A DNA stretch of 64,000 nt from a candidate division FCPU426 bacterium (GCA_027366525.1 DAHXKG010000007.1:56006-120005); one strand, 5' to 3'. Positions 46,382-56,421 are shown, counted from the first letter of the stretch. A program made the numbers and translations. The notes: generated by a model from the letters alone, not told the origin.

Positions 46382-47269
46382 TTACATTTTCATTCCTGGC
46401 ATATTCGGCATGGCTGAATGGGAAGCGGTATCTTTTTGATGATGAACCGGACTCTGTTTCATGGATGCGGACATTCCGGGCATCGACTGCATGTCTTTCA
46501 TGAGTGCATTTAAGTTTGCATCGGCATCCACTAAAAAATCGGCATCATCAACAACCCGTTCACCGGCCTTAACTTTCCCTATCACCTGCCAATAATGATC
46601 CCCTTGTCGACCAATGGTGACTTGAATTGGCTTGAGCTCCCCGTGAGCTTGTTGAATAAAAACATACTGATCTCTGCCGGTGCCCATGACCGCATTCGAA
46701 GGCACGGATAGATACGTGTGACGCGTTTGAGCCTCAATTTCGACATTACAAAAAATTTGATATTTCAACACATGGTTTAATTTTATCAATACTCGTACCA
46801 TCCGGGTTTCTGTCCCATTGTAGGGATAAATTTGGATCACCCTACCCGCTATTTTCTGTGAAGCCCCACTCAAATTCCAAATCCAAGCTCGTTCGCCTTT
46901 TCGAATTAATGGAATATCTAATGCATAGACATCCGCAATAACTTCCGGAAAAGACCTAGACGAATCGTATGAACGATGATTCAAACTAGCAGCGATACTT
47001 TCAGTAAAATTATGCCGCAAAACAATTTGCCCCATGGTTTCAATCCGGCGATTGATGATTCGGAATTGGACGCGTCCAAATCGCATGTCAATGAATTGCT
47101 GCTGATTTGGGGTTAAAAAAATTGAATGCTTCCCATTATTCGAAGAAGCAGAACTCATGTGCTTTTGAACCGGCGCAGCCCCGAGTACTCCAGCGCCCCC
47201 CCCGCCTAGGATGACCAAAAACAAAATCCACTGAATCTGCTTTTGTTGGATAAATCGTTTGAGCTTCAT
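46382..47269 (-). CDS. CusB-like membrane fusion protein lacking the alpha-hairpin
   Basis: Periplasmic adaptor of the efflux set, but only 295 aa against about 400 for CusB. A signal-anchor is followed by the first barrel strands (RRIETMGQIVLRHN), then directly by DIPLIRKGERAWIWNLSG of the beta-barrel domain. The lipoyl-like halves and the long alpha-hairpin that normally sit between are missing. The C-terminal membrane-proximal domain (YLSVPSNAVMGTGRDQYVFIQ) is present, and the tail is Met/His-rich (MPGMSASMKQSPVHH, MPNMPGMKM), a likely Cu(I)/Ag(I) site. The frame is intact with good Shine-Dalgarno, so this looks like a compact adaptor, not a decayed gene. Confidence 0.8.
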   Translation of the reverse strand: MKLKRFIQQKQIQWILFLVILGGGGAGVLGAAPVQKHMSSASSNNGKHSIFLTPNQQQFIDMRFGRVQFRIINRRIETMGQIVLRHNFTESIAASLNHRSYDSSRSFPEVIADVYALDIPLIRKGERAWIWNLSGASQKIAGRVIQIYPYNGTETRMVRVLIKLNHVLKYQIFCNVEIEAQTRHTYLSVPSNAVMGTGRDQYVFIQQAHGELKPIQVTIGRQGDHYWQVIGKVKAGERVVDDADFLVDADANLNALMKDMQSMPGMSASMKQSPVHHQKDTASHSAMPNMPGMKM

Positions 47270-47315
47270 GTCCTTTCTCCTCTTGAAAAAATATTTTCAA
47301 AAACGAACAACTGAT

Positions 47316-48581
47316 TTAACTATTGCCGGTATCGTATTCCACTTGGGCCCATAATTTTTCCAGTCGGACTTTGGCTTGGTAATACAACGTTAACATTTTC
47401 AGATAGGTCCTAAAATTTTGAATCAACTTTTTAAGGGGCAACTGATCATTTTGATATGCAATCCACGAGGCTTGCCATGCTTCATGGACTTGAGTTCTGA
47501 AATGCCCCGATTCATAAAATTTAAAAAGTCGGTTCGCTGACTGGAATCGTTCCCAATCCATTGCCAGCTGCGTCATAAGCGTGTTCTTGGTTTTTTGCAA
47601 TTGAGCTTGAGCCATGCGCCATTGAGCCTCGATGGCTCGAGATTGCCAATCCTGATGCAGTAAGAAAAAAATAGGCAAGCTCATGCCCACACGCACACCA
47701 AAATTTTGAAATCCCGTATTGGAGATATTTCGAACGCCATAAACTCGAACTGAAAAATTCGGGAAGTGTTTCAGCCACTCCACCGTTTTTTTAGAATTTT
47801 CTTCTCGGATTTGGTCTTTTGCTATTTGCAATAAGGGAGACTGTTTTAAAGCAGCTTGAATTTCTTGACTGAAGGATCGATCCAACCTCTTCATCGGAAT
47901 TTTATAATTTAAACGATAGCTCGTGGAATAGGGTAAATTCAGCTGCGCGCTCAATTGAATTTGAGTACTTTTGAATTTTTCTTGTATATGAAAATAGCGA
48001 TTGGCCATTTGCACGAGCTCTAATTGGGCTTGAATATTCTTAAAATTAACCGCTTGCCCTTTCAAAACGGTTGATTGCAGCTGGAGATTCAAACTATTCA
48101 AAATAGGCCGCACTTTGATCCAAATACGCCAGAGCCGTTGTATCAAATAAAAATTCCAAAAAGCTATGCGCGTTCTTAAAATCACTTGATCCCGAGTTAA
48201 TTGCAGGATTTCGCGCATTTGTTTTTCTCGAATATCTAAAACATGTTGCTGGGCAAAACTTTCCCCTGGGAAATGAAAATGCTCACTCACCATCCACATC
48301 TGATTTGAGCCGCTATTCCAGTTCAGAGGACTATTCAATTCATTTTGCTGATCAACCATCAGCGTTGGATCCTGCGGTGAAATCGCTTGCGGTATTTGAT
48401 CTTCGATGATCCTAAATTGCTGCCGGGCGGCCTGAACACTGGGATTATATTGCATGGCTTGTTGTTCAGCCCACTGAAGTTTTAAAATAATCGTGTGTTG
48501 AGGAATCGATCGCGCGAATACCATAGAACTTATCCCCATGAGTTCCAGAGTAAAAATGAATATTTTATTGTAAAACCTCAT
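47316..48581 (-). CDS. TolC-family outer-membrane efflux channel (CusC-like)
   Basis: 421 aa with signal peptide and the two OEP repeats: QWAEQQAMQYNPSVQAARQQF in the first helical pair and IQAALKQSPLLQIAKDQIREENSK in the second, followed by MSLPIFFLLHQDWQSRAIEAQ (shown in part). It would form the outer-membrane exit duct for the CusA pump. No lipobox Cys, unlike E. coli CusC. Shine-Dalgarno AAAGGA before the ATG; 46 bp upstream of the adaptor gene. Confidence 0.85.
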   Translation of the reverse strand: MRFYNKIFIFTLELMGISSMVFARSIPQHTIILKLQWAEQQAMQYNPSVQAARQQFRIIEDQIPQAISPQDPTLMVDQQNELNSPLNWNSGSNQMWMVSEHFHFPGESFAQQHVLDIREKQMREILQLTRDQVILRTRIAFWNFYLIQRLWRIWIKVRPILNSLNLQLQSTVLKGQAVNFKNIQAQLELVQMANRYFHIQEKFKSTQIQLSAQLNLPYSTSYRLNYKIPMKRLDRSFSQEIQAALKQSPLLQIAKDQIREENSKKTVEWLKHFPNFSVRVYGVRNISNTGFQNFGVRVGMSLPIFFLLHQDWQSRAIEAQWRMAQAQLQKTKNTLMTQLAMDWERFQSANRLFKFYESGHFRTQVHEAWQASWIAYQNDQLPLKKLIQNFRTYLKMLTLYYQAKVRLEKLWAQVEYDTGNS

Positions 48582-48629
48582 TATTTGTCCTTTCCTAAAA
48601 ATATTTCCAAGTCCATTTTTGAAACTGTA

Positions 48630-48647
48630 TCATGGATAGATCCATGA
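48630..48647. promoter_or_regulatory. Palindromic operator-like site before the cus genes
   Basis: TCATGGAT (48630-48637) and ATCCATGA (48640-48647) are perfect 8-bp half-sites separated by 2 bp, about 50 bp before the CusC-like start and just after the Cys-rich gene. It could be a metal-regulator operator or an intergenic RNA hairpin. Confidence 0.4.
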
Positions 48648-48685
48648 CTGAGTATTCAAAAGTCACTGATATTTTTAATAAAGGA

Positions 48686-49066
48686 TCAAATTTGAAGTTG
48701 AGTAATTTTGAGTACTGGCGGTGAAGTTTCAGAAAAAGAGTCTAAAAAGGCATTCATAACTGAATGAGGATTGGGCTGCTGTTCTCCCCGTATATAAACC
48801 AGGTGAGTCTCAACCCGATGACTTTGAAAAGGATGCTCCGCGATGTTCAACATAATTTGATTCATTGGAATATGAATTTTCTTAGGTTGATTTGAATGGC
48901 AACACGAAGGCATGGGGGAGGTCATCGCACCATTTTCCCCCCCTGGACAACAGGACATTCGTTGACGCATAGCTCGGCAGTGACATGGCCAAAGTAGGAT
49001 CACGACACTCCAAGCTAGCCCTGTTTGGAATATTTTTTTCCCAATCGTTCTTGTAGACGGTTTCAT
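48686..49066 (-). CDS. Small exported Cys/Met/His-rich protein, probable copper binder
   Basis: 126 aa. A hydrophobic signal segment (TGLAWSVVILLWPCHCRA) leads to a metal-ligand-rich stretch with CHC, MSCCPGGENG and MPSCCHSN. The remaining 75 residues contain no further Cys. Such CC-motif exported proteins are often encoded beside RND metal pumps and may scavenge or sense Cu(I)/Ag(I) in the periplasm. First gene of the cus-like cluster, 105 bp before the CusC-like gene. No known family could be named. Confidence 0.7.
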   Translation of the reverse strand: MKPSTRTIGKKIFQTGLAWSVVILLWPCHCRAMRQRMSCCPGGENGAMTSPMPSCCHSNQPKKIHIPMNQIMLNIAEHPFQSHRVETHLVYIRGEQQPNPHSVMNAFLDSFSETSPPVLKITQLQI

Positions 49067-49277
49067 TCATCCATCTTTTCTTAATTATTAGTCTAATCGT
49101 TGCGACTTATCTTTACTATAAAATACGATAAAATCATGCATAAAGTTGTTTGAATTCATTATTTTCATACCCCTTTTTTAATTTAACCTTCCCGCAATAT
49201 GACAGAAATATGGATTTTATCTTTATTTATACAATAAGCTCTGCAGGTCAACTCAAAATTTAAAGAAGGGAATTTTT

Positions 49278-50717
49278 ATGAAATCAAATTCGAATCATAT
49301 TCGAGATAAGTTTCTCGAGAAAGTAGATGAAGTAGGACTGGTCACACATCATATTAAAACGATGTTTACCGCCGGCATGGGATTTTTTACCGACGCGTAT
49401 GATCTTTTTATTATTGGTGTGGTGATTGCCTTATTAACACCGATTTGGCACTTAACCACGAGTCAAATTGCGTTTTTAGGAAGTTCATCGTTGATTGCTG
49501 CCGCCGTCGGATCTTATTTTTTTGGAAGGATTTCCGATATTCTAGGCAGAAAATCAATCTATGGTATTGAAGTTTTAATTTTAGCTGCAGGCGCAATCGG
49601 ATCCGCCTTCTCAAGTAACGTAACCCAGCTCATTATCTGGCGCATTATTCTAGGATTGGGGATTGGTGGAGACTATCCTATTAGTGCCATTATTATGAGT
49701 GAGTACGCCAATCGAAAAGATCGAGGAAAGCTGGTCGCATTTGTTTTTTCAATGCAAGGATTAGGCATGATTGTGGGACCACTCATCGCTATTTTAGTGC
49801 TCGTCTTGGGAGTTCCTCATGAAATTGCTTGGAGAATTTTGCTAGCCATTGGAGCTCTTCCCGCTCTTAGTATTTTTTATCTTCGACGTCAAATTAAAGA
49901 AACGCCTCATTTCAATCTTTCAGTTAAAGGCGATATTCAAAAAACCTCCGAGTCTATCAAAGATTTAGTAGGCGAACCTGTCAATGCTCCTCATCAAGGG
50001 AACACCAAAATTAAAACGAATTGGAAAGACATTTTCGCTTATCCAAATAATTTACGTCTTTTAGGCGCTGCTGGGGCATGGTTTCTATTGGACTGGGCTT
50101 TTTATGGAAACTCCATTAGCTGGCCTCTGGTAATGAAATCTTTCTTGCCACACGCAACGTTTATTCAATCGCTTGCTGCTTCTTCCGCTATTTTCATCAT
50201 TTTTGCCGCACCTTTTTACTGGATAGCTGCTTTAAATATGGATCGACTGGGAAGAAAATTTATCCAAATCTTTGGATTTTTAGGTATGGCGCTTTGTTAT
50301 CTGGTCATAGCGGTAACTAACTTTTTAGGTCTCGCCTTGCCTGCATTGATGTTCTTGTTTGTGTTTGGATTAAGTTATGTCTTTGTTGAATTTGGACCTA
50401 ACACCACCACATTTGTGTATCCCTCGGAAATCTTTCCAACTCCCATTCGAGGATTAGGCGATGGCATTGCTGCTGGTACTGGAAAAATAGGAGCCTTTCT
50501 AGGAACCTTTATTTTCCCGTTCCTCATAGCCTCCATCAAAATTCAGGGAACTTTTCTTGTTTTAGCCATTATTTCCGTATTGGGCGCTATCTTAACCGCT
50601 ATTGCGCTTCCGGAAACCAAAGAGGAATCCCTGCACATTATTAGCCAAGAACATCGATACCTTGAGGATTCTTCTACTAATGAGTCATCCCAAAAGGCCA
50701 ATGATTTATCCTATTAA
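49278..50717 (+). CDS. MFS transporter, phosphate:H+ symporter (PHS/Pho84)-like
   Basis: 479 aa, 12 membrane helices. Family hallmarks: TAGMGFFTDAYDLFIIGVV in helix 1, GRISDILGRKSIYG (MFS motif A), GLGIGGDYPISAIIMSEYANRK in helix 4-5, and VEFGPNTTTFVYPSEIFPTP near helix 11. This set matches the Pho84-type inorganic phosphate/H+ symporter group, although some relatives carry organic acids. Shine-Dalgarno GAAGGG before the ATG. Followed by a double hairpin terminator. Monocistronic. Confidence 0.85.
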   Translation: MKSNSNHIRDKFLEKVDEVGLVTHHIKTMFTAGMGFFTDAYDLFIIGVVIALLTPIWHLTTSQIAFLGSSSLIAAAVGSYFFGRISDILGRKSIYGIEVLILAAGAIGSAFSSNVTQLIIWRIILGLGIGGDYPISAIIMSEYANRKDRGKLVAFVFSMQGLGMIVGPLIAILVLVLGVPHEIAWRILLAIGALPALSIFYLRRQIKETPHFNLSVKGDIQKTSESIKDLVGEPVNAPHQGNTKIKTNWKDIFAYPNNLRLLGAAGAWFLLDWAFYGNSISWPLVMKSFLPHATFIQSLAASSAIFIIFAAPFYWIAALNMDRLGRKFIQIFGFLGMALCYLVIAVTNFLGLALPALMFLFVFGLSYVFVEFGPNTTTFVYPSEIFPTPIRGLGDGIAAGTGKIGAFLGTFIFPFLIASIKIQGTFLVLAIISVLGAILTAIALPETKEESLHIISQEHRYLEDSSTNESSQKANDLSY

Positions 50718-50742
50718 TTCATTCTAGAGTCCAAATAACTTT

Positions 50743-50776
50743 GAAGAGTTTTTGCTTTCACAAGCAAAAACTCTTC
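50743..50776 (+). repeat. Perfect 15-bp stem-loop after the MFS gene
   Basis: The arms at 50743-50757 and 50762-50776 are perfect inverted copies (GAAGAGTTTTTGCTT) with a TCAC tetraloop. It sits just before the main terminator and could protect the mRNA 3' end or serve as a first terminator arm. Confidence 0.7.
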
Positions 50777-50782
50777 ATGCTG

Positions 50783-50810
50783 AGACCTGAATATTCAGGT
50801 CTTTTTTTTT
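50783..50810 (+). terminator. Rho-independent terminator of the MFS gene
   Basis: A 20-bp palindrome (AGACCTGAAT/ATTCAGGTCT) whose right arm runs into nine T residues (50802-50810). Confidence 0.93.
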
Positions 50811-50827
50811 ATCTCTACTCTCCTCAA

Positions 50828-51154
50828 TTAAAATCGTTTGGATTGAACTCGTTTTATTGACTGCCCGCATTTTTGACATTTCCATTGCGTGACAATCATG
50901 TTTTGATGCGCAATATATTGCGATGAAGTTTCTTCTAACAACGCAGATCCACACCACGAACAGCTGATTTTTTGCCATCGAGGTTGAAGCATGGCGATGC
51001 GTATCCCAACACCGGAAACAACAATCCATATTAATAAAATTGCATAATGAGACGATTCTAGTCCAAAATGCATTTCAATTAGGCATTCGCCCATTAAAAT
51101 TGCCAAAAACCAAAGCAAAAAAAATTTTTTTAAATTAATTTTTGAATGATTCAT
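50828..51154 (-). CDS. Small membrane protein with C-terminal zinc ribbon
   Basis: 108 aa: two membrane helices (KFFLLWFLAILMGECLIEM; YAILLIWIVVSGVGIRIAML) followed by a zinc-ribbon-like pair CSWCGSALL...WKCQKCGQSI (CxxC x27 CxxC). No family could be named. Convergent with the MFS gene. The Cys spacing is better conserved than the competing frame at 50775-51029, which is taken as a shadow. Confidence 0.65.
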   Translation of the reverse strand: MNHSKINLKKFFLLWFLAILMGECLIEMHFGLESSHYAILLIWIVVSGVGIRIAMLQPRWQKISCSWCGSALLEETSSQYIAHQNMIVTQWKCQKCGQSIKRVQSKRF

Positions 51155-51740
51155 AAAAATCTTCTAAAGTTCAGACTGATGTTTGTCATTCCATGATATC
51201 CTTAAAACGCAGTTATCGTCACCGAATCATTAACGCCATTGAGACTTTATATAATATCCGATTCAAAATAAATGTCCAAGAAACCACAAGCTGATTCGTC
51301 CAAAATCACTTAAAATAGAAAATGATCTTTTTAATCCAATTTTACAGCCTTATCCCCAAACATCATCATAAATTCAAGCCATGGGACTGCGAATCGTTTT
51401 CTGTTTAGATTTTGCAACCATTTCTGATAAATAAAACCAAGAACTATCCGCTACACCATGAAACAAAGGCCAATTGTGGGGATCATTTATTTTTTTTCGA
51501 TGTTATGTTGCATTCTAAGAGATTCACAAATGATAAAATGGTTGAAATTACCGCAGAAAAATCATTCTTACTTATACAATGCTGTTTTAGATCCGCTTCG
51601 AAAGTCGCCCCAAGATCCACTCCTACCGTGCTCCATCTTGAACATGGGTGGTGCCATCAATTCATAATTCCAACCCCGCATTTTTTTCATGCCGGATTTG
51701 ACCACGTCGTCTGGACTCTTAAAAATCCATTTAAAGCTTT
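51155..51740. other. Gene-free stretch before kdpC
   Basis: About 590 bp without a convincing gene. A 120-codon plus-strand frame at 51412-51774 has atypical composition, no Shine-Dalgarno and overlaps the kdpC 3' end. No repeat, tRNA or terminator was recognised. Confidence 0.5.
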
Positions 51741-52346
51741 TTATTTTTTAAAATTTTTAGTATTCGATAATTGATTGAGCGCTAAGTTCAACTCCAGAAC
51801 ATTGACACGTGGCTCTCCAAAAATTCCCAACCAACGTCCTTGCGTATATTTTTGAATGAGCTGTTGAACTGCTGAAATAGACAAATGGCGAACATGAGCA
51901 ATACGAGCCGCTTGATATTGCGCAGCGGCTGGACTGATATCGGGATCTAGCCCAGAAGCTGAAGACGTTACCAAATCCATGGGAATGGGACCTTTTTGAT
52001 TCGGATTGGCTTTCTTGAGCACTTCCACTCGCAATTGGACATGCCGAATAAGATCCGGATTAATAGGACCTAAATTGGATCCACTCGAATTACTGGCATT
52101 ATAAGGAAAAGGCGTTGTGGCACTGGGTCGGCTCCAAAAATAATCCGGTTGAGTAAAAGACTGCCCGATCAACGCCGAGCCTATTTTTTTTCCATGCAGC
52201 CGGATGATGCTTCCATTCGCTTGATAAGGGAAAATCAGTTGTCCAACTAAAGTCATTATTCCTGGATAAATTAATCCAAAAACAATAATGGATATAACCG
52301 CTAAGATTATGGAAATTTTCAGTTGTATTCTAAACTGCTTCATCAT
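51741..52346 (-). CDS. kdpC: Potassium-transporting ATPase subunit KdpC
   Basis: Single-span subunit that stabilises KdpFABC and helps ATP binding. 201 aa: N-terminal membrane helix (KISIILAVISIIVFGLIYPGI), then the conserved IGSALIGQSFTQPDYFWSRPSAT, NASNSSGSNLGPINPDLI and SGLDPDISPAAAQYQAARIA segments. The ATG at 52346 has AAGGAGG 8 nt upstream and is chosen over the TTG at 52373, which lies before that Shine-Dalgarno. 49 bp after kdpB. Confidence 0.95.
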   Translation of the reverse strand: MMKQFRIQLKISIILAVISIIVFGLIYPGIMTLVGQLIFPYQANGSIIRLHGKKIGSALIGQSFTQPDYFWSRPSATTPFPYNASNSSGSNLGPINPDLIRHVQLRVEVLKKANPNQKGPIPMDLVTSSASGLDPDISPAAAQYQAARIAHVRHLSISAVQQLIQKYTQGRWLGIFGEPRVNVLELNLALNQLSNTKNFKK

Positions 52347-52395
52347 TCTTACTGCCTCCTTATCCTCCAACACCCCATTTGAGATTCAAGATGGG

Positions 52396-54465
52396 TTAAG
52401 CTAATCGCAGGGCTACTAAAATCATATCAATCAATTTAATGCCAATGAAAGGAACAATTAAACCGCCCACACCATAAATCAAGAAATTATTCCAAAGCAA
52501 CTTGGATGCTGAGGCTGGTCGGTATTGCACCCCTTTTAAAGCCAAGGGCACGAGAAAAACAATAATCAGCGCATTGAAAATTACAGCCGATAAAATAGCG
52601 GATTGGGGGGTTGCCAAATGCATAATGTTAAAGACACTTAATTCAGGATATACAGGTGCAAATGCGGCTGGAATAATCGCAAAATATTTAGAAATGTCAT
52701 TCGCAATCGAAAAAGTGGTTAAGGCGCCTCGCGTCATCAGTAATTGTTTTCCAATCTTAACCACTTCAATTAATTTGGTTGGATTCGAATCCAAATCCAC
52801 CATATTCCCTGCTTCTTTGGCCGCTTGTGTGCCCGTATTCATGGCTACCGCGACATCGGCCTGAGCTAACGCAGGGGCATCATTAGTTCCATCGCCAGCC
52901 ATGGCAACTAATCGCCCGCCTTTTTGTGATTCACGAATGAGTTGTAGTTTTGTTTCGGGAGTCGCCTGGGCCAAAAAATCATCCACGCCCGCTTCTGCTG
53001 CAATGGCAGCCGCAGTCAAAGGATTATCTCCCGTAATCATAACTGTTTTAATACCCATCCGACGCAATTCGGCAAATCGTTCCTGAATGCCACCCTTAAC
53101 AATATCTTTTAAATGAATAATGCCCAAGACGCGCAGACCATCGGCCACCACTAATGGGGTTCCTCCCATCCGGGCAACCGCTTCTACACCTTGCTGAACA
53201 TCTTTGGGAAAATTTCCTCCCTGTGATTGAATATAAGACTCAATCGCATCAGTAGCGCCTTTCCGAATTTTTCGACTGCCAATATCCACCCCACTCATCC
53301 GAGTCTGAGCAGTAAATGGCACAAACGTGGCTTCTAATTCATGAATTTCATGCCCTCGAAGGTCATATTTCTCCTTGGCTAATACAACAATACTTCGACC
53401 TTCCGGTGTTTCGTCCGATAACGAAGACAGTTGAGCCGCTTCTGCTAATTCTTGAATTTTTACTCCTTCCGCAGGAATAAATTCCGAGGCCTGTCGATTG
53501 CCTAATGTAATGGTTCCCGTTTTATCTAATAACAACATATCCACATCTCCAGCCGCTTCAACCGCTCGGCCAGACATGGCCACCACATTGGCTTGAATCA
53601 TACGATCCATTCCAGCAATTCCAATAGCTGATAAAAGTCCCCCAATCGTGGTTGGTGCTAAACACACAAAAAGAGCTACTAATACCGTTATTGCAATGGG
53701 ATGCCCGGCACCAGCCATCGTCACGCTATAAATGGAAAATGGAAGTAATGTTGCGCAAACAATCAAAAAGACAATCGTTAATGCTGCCAGCAAAATATTT
53801 AAAGCAATTTCATTCGGTGTTTTTTGCCGTTTAGCCCCTTCCACCATGGAAATCATGTGATCTAAAAATGATTCACCTGGATTGGATGAAATCCGCACAA
53901 TTAACCAATCGGAAATGACCCGTGTTCCTCCAGTTACCGCACTTCGATCTCCGCCAGATTCTCGTACCACCGGTGCAGATTCACCCGTAATTGCACTTTC
54001 ATCCACCATTGCGACACCCACCACTGCCTCGCCATCGGCCGGAATGAGTTCATCCGTTTCCACCAACACCCAATCCCCTTTTCTCAAATCGCCTGATAAA
54101 ATTTCTCGCATTTTGGCATTTTTTTCTGGACGTTCTAATTGATGTGCTTTGACTTCTTGGCGATTTTTACGAAGCGTATCGGCTTGGGCTTTCCCGCGAC
54201 CTTCGGCCATCGCTTCTGCAAAATTAGAAAAAATGACCGTAAACCATAGCCATAGAGCAATGGCAAAAATGAAGCCCGCTGAAGTTGGTCCATGACTCAA
54301 TAAAGCGTGCAAGCCCAGCCCCGTCGTTAAAAGACTTCCAATATAAACCGTAAACATCACTGGATTTCGAACCATATGGGCCGGCGTCAATTTTCGGAAT
54401 GACTCCACCATCGCTTTCCGAGCGATTTGTTGATCAAATAATTTCCTAGGTTTGCCTTGTTCCAT
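52396..54465 (-). CDS. kdpB: Potassium-transporting ATPase catalytic subunit KdpB
   Basis: P-type ATPase subunit that hydrolyses ATP to drive K+ uptake. 689 aa, seven membrane helices. Phosphorylation site [15 protein letters not shown]; actuator [21 protein letters not shown]; hinge [21 protein letters not shown]; ion-path Pro in [17 protein letters not shown]. Regular in every motif seen. 40 bp after kdpA. Confidence 0.97.
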   Translation of the reverse strand: MEQGKPRKLFDQQIARKAMVESFRKLTPAHMVRNPVMFTVYIGSLLTTGLGLHALLSHGPTSAGFIFAIALWLWFTVIFSNFAEAMAEGRGKAQADTLRKNRQEVKAHQLERPEKNAKMREILSGDLRKGDWVLVETDELIPADGEAVVGVAMVDESAITGESAPVVRESGGDRSAVTGGTRVISDWLIVRISSNPGESFLDHMISMVEGAKRQKTPNEIALNILLAALTIVFLIVCATLLPFSIYSVTMAGAGHPIAITVLVALFVCLAPTTIGGLLSAIGIAGMDRMIQANVVAMSGRAVEAAGDVDMLLLDKTGTITLGNRQASEFIPAEGVKIQELAEAAQLSSLSDETPEGRSIVVLAKEKYDLRGHEIHELEATFVPFTAQTRMSGVDIGSRKIRKGATDAIESYIQSQGGNFPKDVQQGVEAVARMGGTPLVVADGLRVLGIIHLKDIVKGGIQERFAELRRMGIKTVMITGDNPLTAAAIAAEAGVDDFLAQATPETKLQLIRESQKGGRLVAMAGDGTNDAPALAQADVAVAMNTGTQAAKEAGNMVDLDSNPTKLIEVVKIGKQLLMTRGALTTFSIANDISKYFAIIPAAFAPVYPELSVFNIMHLATPQSAILSAVIFNALIIVFLVPLALKGVQYRPASASKLLWNNFLIYGVGGLIVPFIGIKLIDMILVALRLA

Positions 54466-54505
54466 ACTGATATTCCCTTTGTTTTTTAAAAAGATTCAAT
54501 CCGAA

Positions 54506-56275
54506 TTAATGCATCGTCATGGCTATCATTTTTAATTGTTCCACAATCGGACCCAAAGCCAATGCTGGAATAAAAGCCAATGCTCCTACAATAATAACAA
54601 TAGCAACTAATATGAAAACAAATAGCGGTGTATGCGTCGGCAACGTTCCCGTACTTTCTGGAATATTTTTTTTCTGAACCAAACTTCCAGCCATGGCTAG
54701 TACGGGAATCGCTATTCCAAACCGACCCATCCACATGGCTATCCCTCCCATGAGATTGTAAAGCGTGGTTCCAGAAAGTCCTGCAAACGCACTCCCATTG
54801 TTGTTGGTCATGGACGTAAAAGCGTAAAGAATTTCCGAAAACCCATGGGCGCCAGGATTAAGAACGCCTTGCCCCCCGCAGATCACGGATATTGCCGTAG
54901 TCATTAAAACTAAAAGAGGTGGAATTAAAATAACAATCGAGGTCATTTTCATTTCAAAAGCTTGAATTTTTTTTCCTAAATATTCCGGAGTTCGTCCAAC
55001 CATCAATCCAGCAATAAAAACAGTTAAAATGATGAACACGATCATGCCATAAAGTCCACTCCCAATTCCCCCAAACGATACTTCTCCTAACATCATGAGC
55101 CACATGGGAACTAGCCCTCCCATGGGGGTGAATGAATCCAGCATGGCATTGACGGATCCATTTGAAGATGCCGTCGTAAAGGATGCCCATAGGGATGAAT
55201 CGGTCACCCCAAATCGCACTTCTTTCCCAACCATATTGCCTTCTGGATTCTGTTTTGTACTTCCCGTCACAATCCGGTTCAACAATGGGTTTCCAACCTG
55301 CTCAAAATGAATACAACAATAAATCATTGGCACCAATAAAATAAACATAGCCGCAAAAACAGTCCATCCTTGCCGCATATCATTCACAAGAGAACCGAAT
55401 GTAAAACATAGTGCGACTGGAATAATCAGGATTGCTAATAATTCCAGGAGATCCGTCAGCGGAGTTGGATTCTCAAATGGATGTGCTGAATTCGTATTGA
55501 AATAACCGCCCCCATTAGTCCCCAGCATTTTAATAGCTTCTTGGGATGCCACCGGCCCCAGTGCAATCGACTGATGGATTATTGTCATGGGCTGTGTGGT
55601 ATTTCGGCCTTGCACCGTCACTGGTTGGTTATAGATCAGCGGACTTACTAGCTGTACCTTTTGAGATCCTCGAAATGTCTGAGGACATCCTTGCCAAATT
55701 AAAATACCAGAAAAAATGACTGATAAAGGAAGCAAAATATAAACGAGACTACGAATAACATCCACCCAAAAATTCCCCAAATGTTTGGATTCTTTTCGAA
55801 CAAATCCACGAATTAAAGCCATTAAGATTGCTATTCCAACTGCTGGTGAAATGAAATTTTGAACCGTTAAAGCCATCTGCGATAAATAACTTAACGTCGT
55901 TTCTCCACTATAGAATTGAAAGTTCGTATTGGTCACAAAACTTACCATTGTATTAAACGATACCGCTCGTGGTACTGCGAGTTGATGATCTGGATTCAAG
56001 GGCAAAAACGCTTGAAGCCGCATTTGAAGATAAAGGAGTATTCCTCCAATGAAGGAAAAAAGCACCATCGCTAAGGCATATGTTTTCCAATCCATTTCTT
56101 CCTGAGGATTGATTCCACCTAGTCGATAGAAAAAGCGTTCCAACCACCCTAGCCACTTTTCACCCCAAAACGAAGTGCCATTAAATACCTTGGCTATATA
56201 CAGTCCCAGTGGTATCGCTAACGCCACCAATACACCTAAACAAACGATGAGCTGAATCCACTGATTGGTCGTCAT
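54506..56275 (-). CDS. kdpA: Potassium-transporting ATPase channel-like subunit KdpA
   Basis: SKT-superfamily subunit that selects and takes up K+ from the periplasm. 589 aa, ten membrane helices with four pore loops (e.g. NTNFQFYSGETTLSYLSQM, MLGTNGGGYFNTNSAHPFENP, SMTNNNGSAFAGL). Motifs are intact. Its ATG (56275) lies about 147 nt after a c-di-AMP riboswitch, which should control it, and 330 bp after kdpF. Shine-Dalgarno AAGGA 9 nt upstream. Confidence 0.97.
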   Translation of the reverse strand: MTTNQWIQLIVCLGVLVALAIPLGLYIAKVFNGTSFWGEKWLGWLERFFYRLGGINPQEEMDWKTYALAMVLFSFIGGILLYLQMRLQAFLPLNPDHQLAVPRAVSFNTMVSFVTNTNFQFYSGETTLSYLSQMALTVQNFISPAVGIAILMALIRGFVRKESKHLGNFWVDVIRSLVYILLPLSVIFSGILIWQGCPQTFRGSQKVQLVSPLIYNQPVTVQGRNTTQPMTIIHQSIALGPVASQEAIKMLGTNGGGYFNTNSAHPFENPTPLTDLLELLAILIIPVALCFTFGSLVNDMRQGWTVFAAMFILLVPMIYCCIHFEQVGNPLLNRIVTGSTKQNPEGNMVGKEVRFGVTDSSLWASFTTASSNGSVNAMLDSFTPMGGLVPMWLMMLGEVSFGGIGSGLYGMIVFIILTVFIAGLMVGRTPEYLGKKIQAFEMKMTSIVILIPPLLVLMTTAISVICGGQGVLNPGAHGFSEILYAFTSMTNNNGSAFAGLSGTTLYNLMGGIAMWMGRFGIAIPVLAMAGSLVQKKNIPESTGTLPTHTPLFVFILVAIVIIVGALAFIPALALGPIVEQLKMIAMTMH

Positions 56276-56421
56276 AAACTCACTTCCTTTTTTCCATGGC
56301 CCAATCCTTCTTAATTAAATGAATCATTAATTATTTCTTGGGTTGAGAAATATCTCAAATTTTAAAAGATTTAAAATTTATATGACTTTTTTGGGCCTAC
56401 TAAAATATGGAGGGCCCTCCG

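Noticed and set aside
50775..51029. 84-codon minus-strand frame overlapping the zinc-ribbon gene
   Set aside because: The other frame (50828-51154) has two membrane helices and paired CxxC motifs; this one is a shadow.
51412..51774. 120-codon plus-strand frame before kdpC
   Set aside because: No Shine-Dalgarno, unnatural composition, overlaps the real kdpC 3' end and has no recognisable motif.
56341..56400. AT-only inverted repeat (AAATTTTAAA/TTTAAAATTT) as the riboswitch terminator
   Set aside because: No G-C pairs and no following U-run on the kdp strand, so it cannot be a normal intrinsic terminator.
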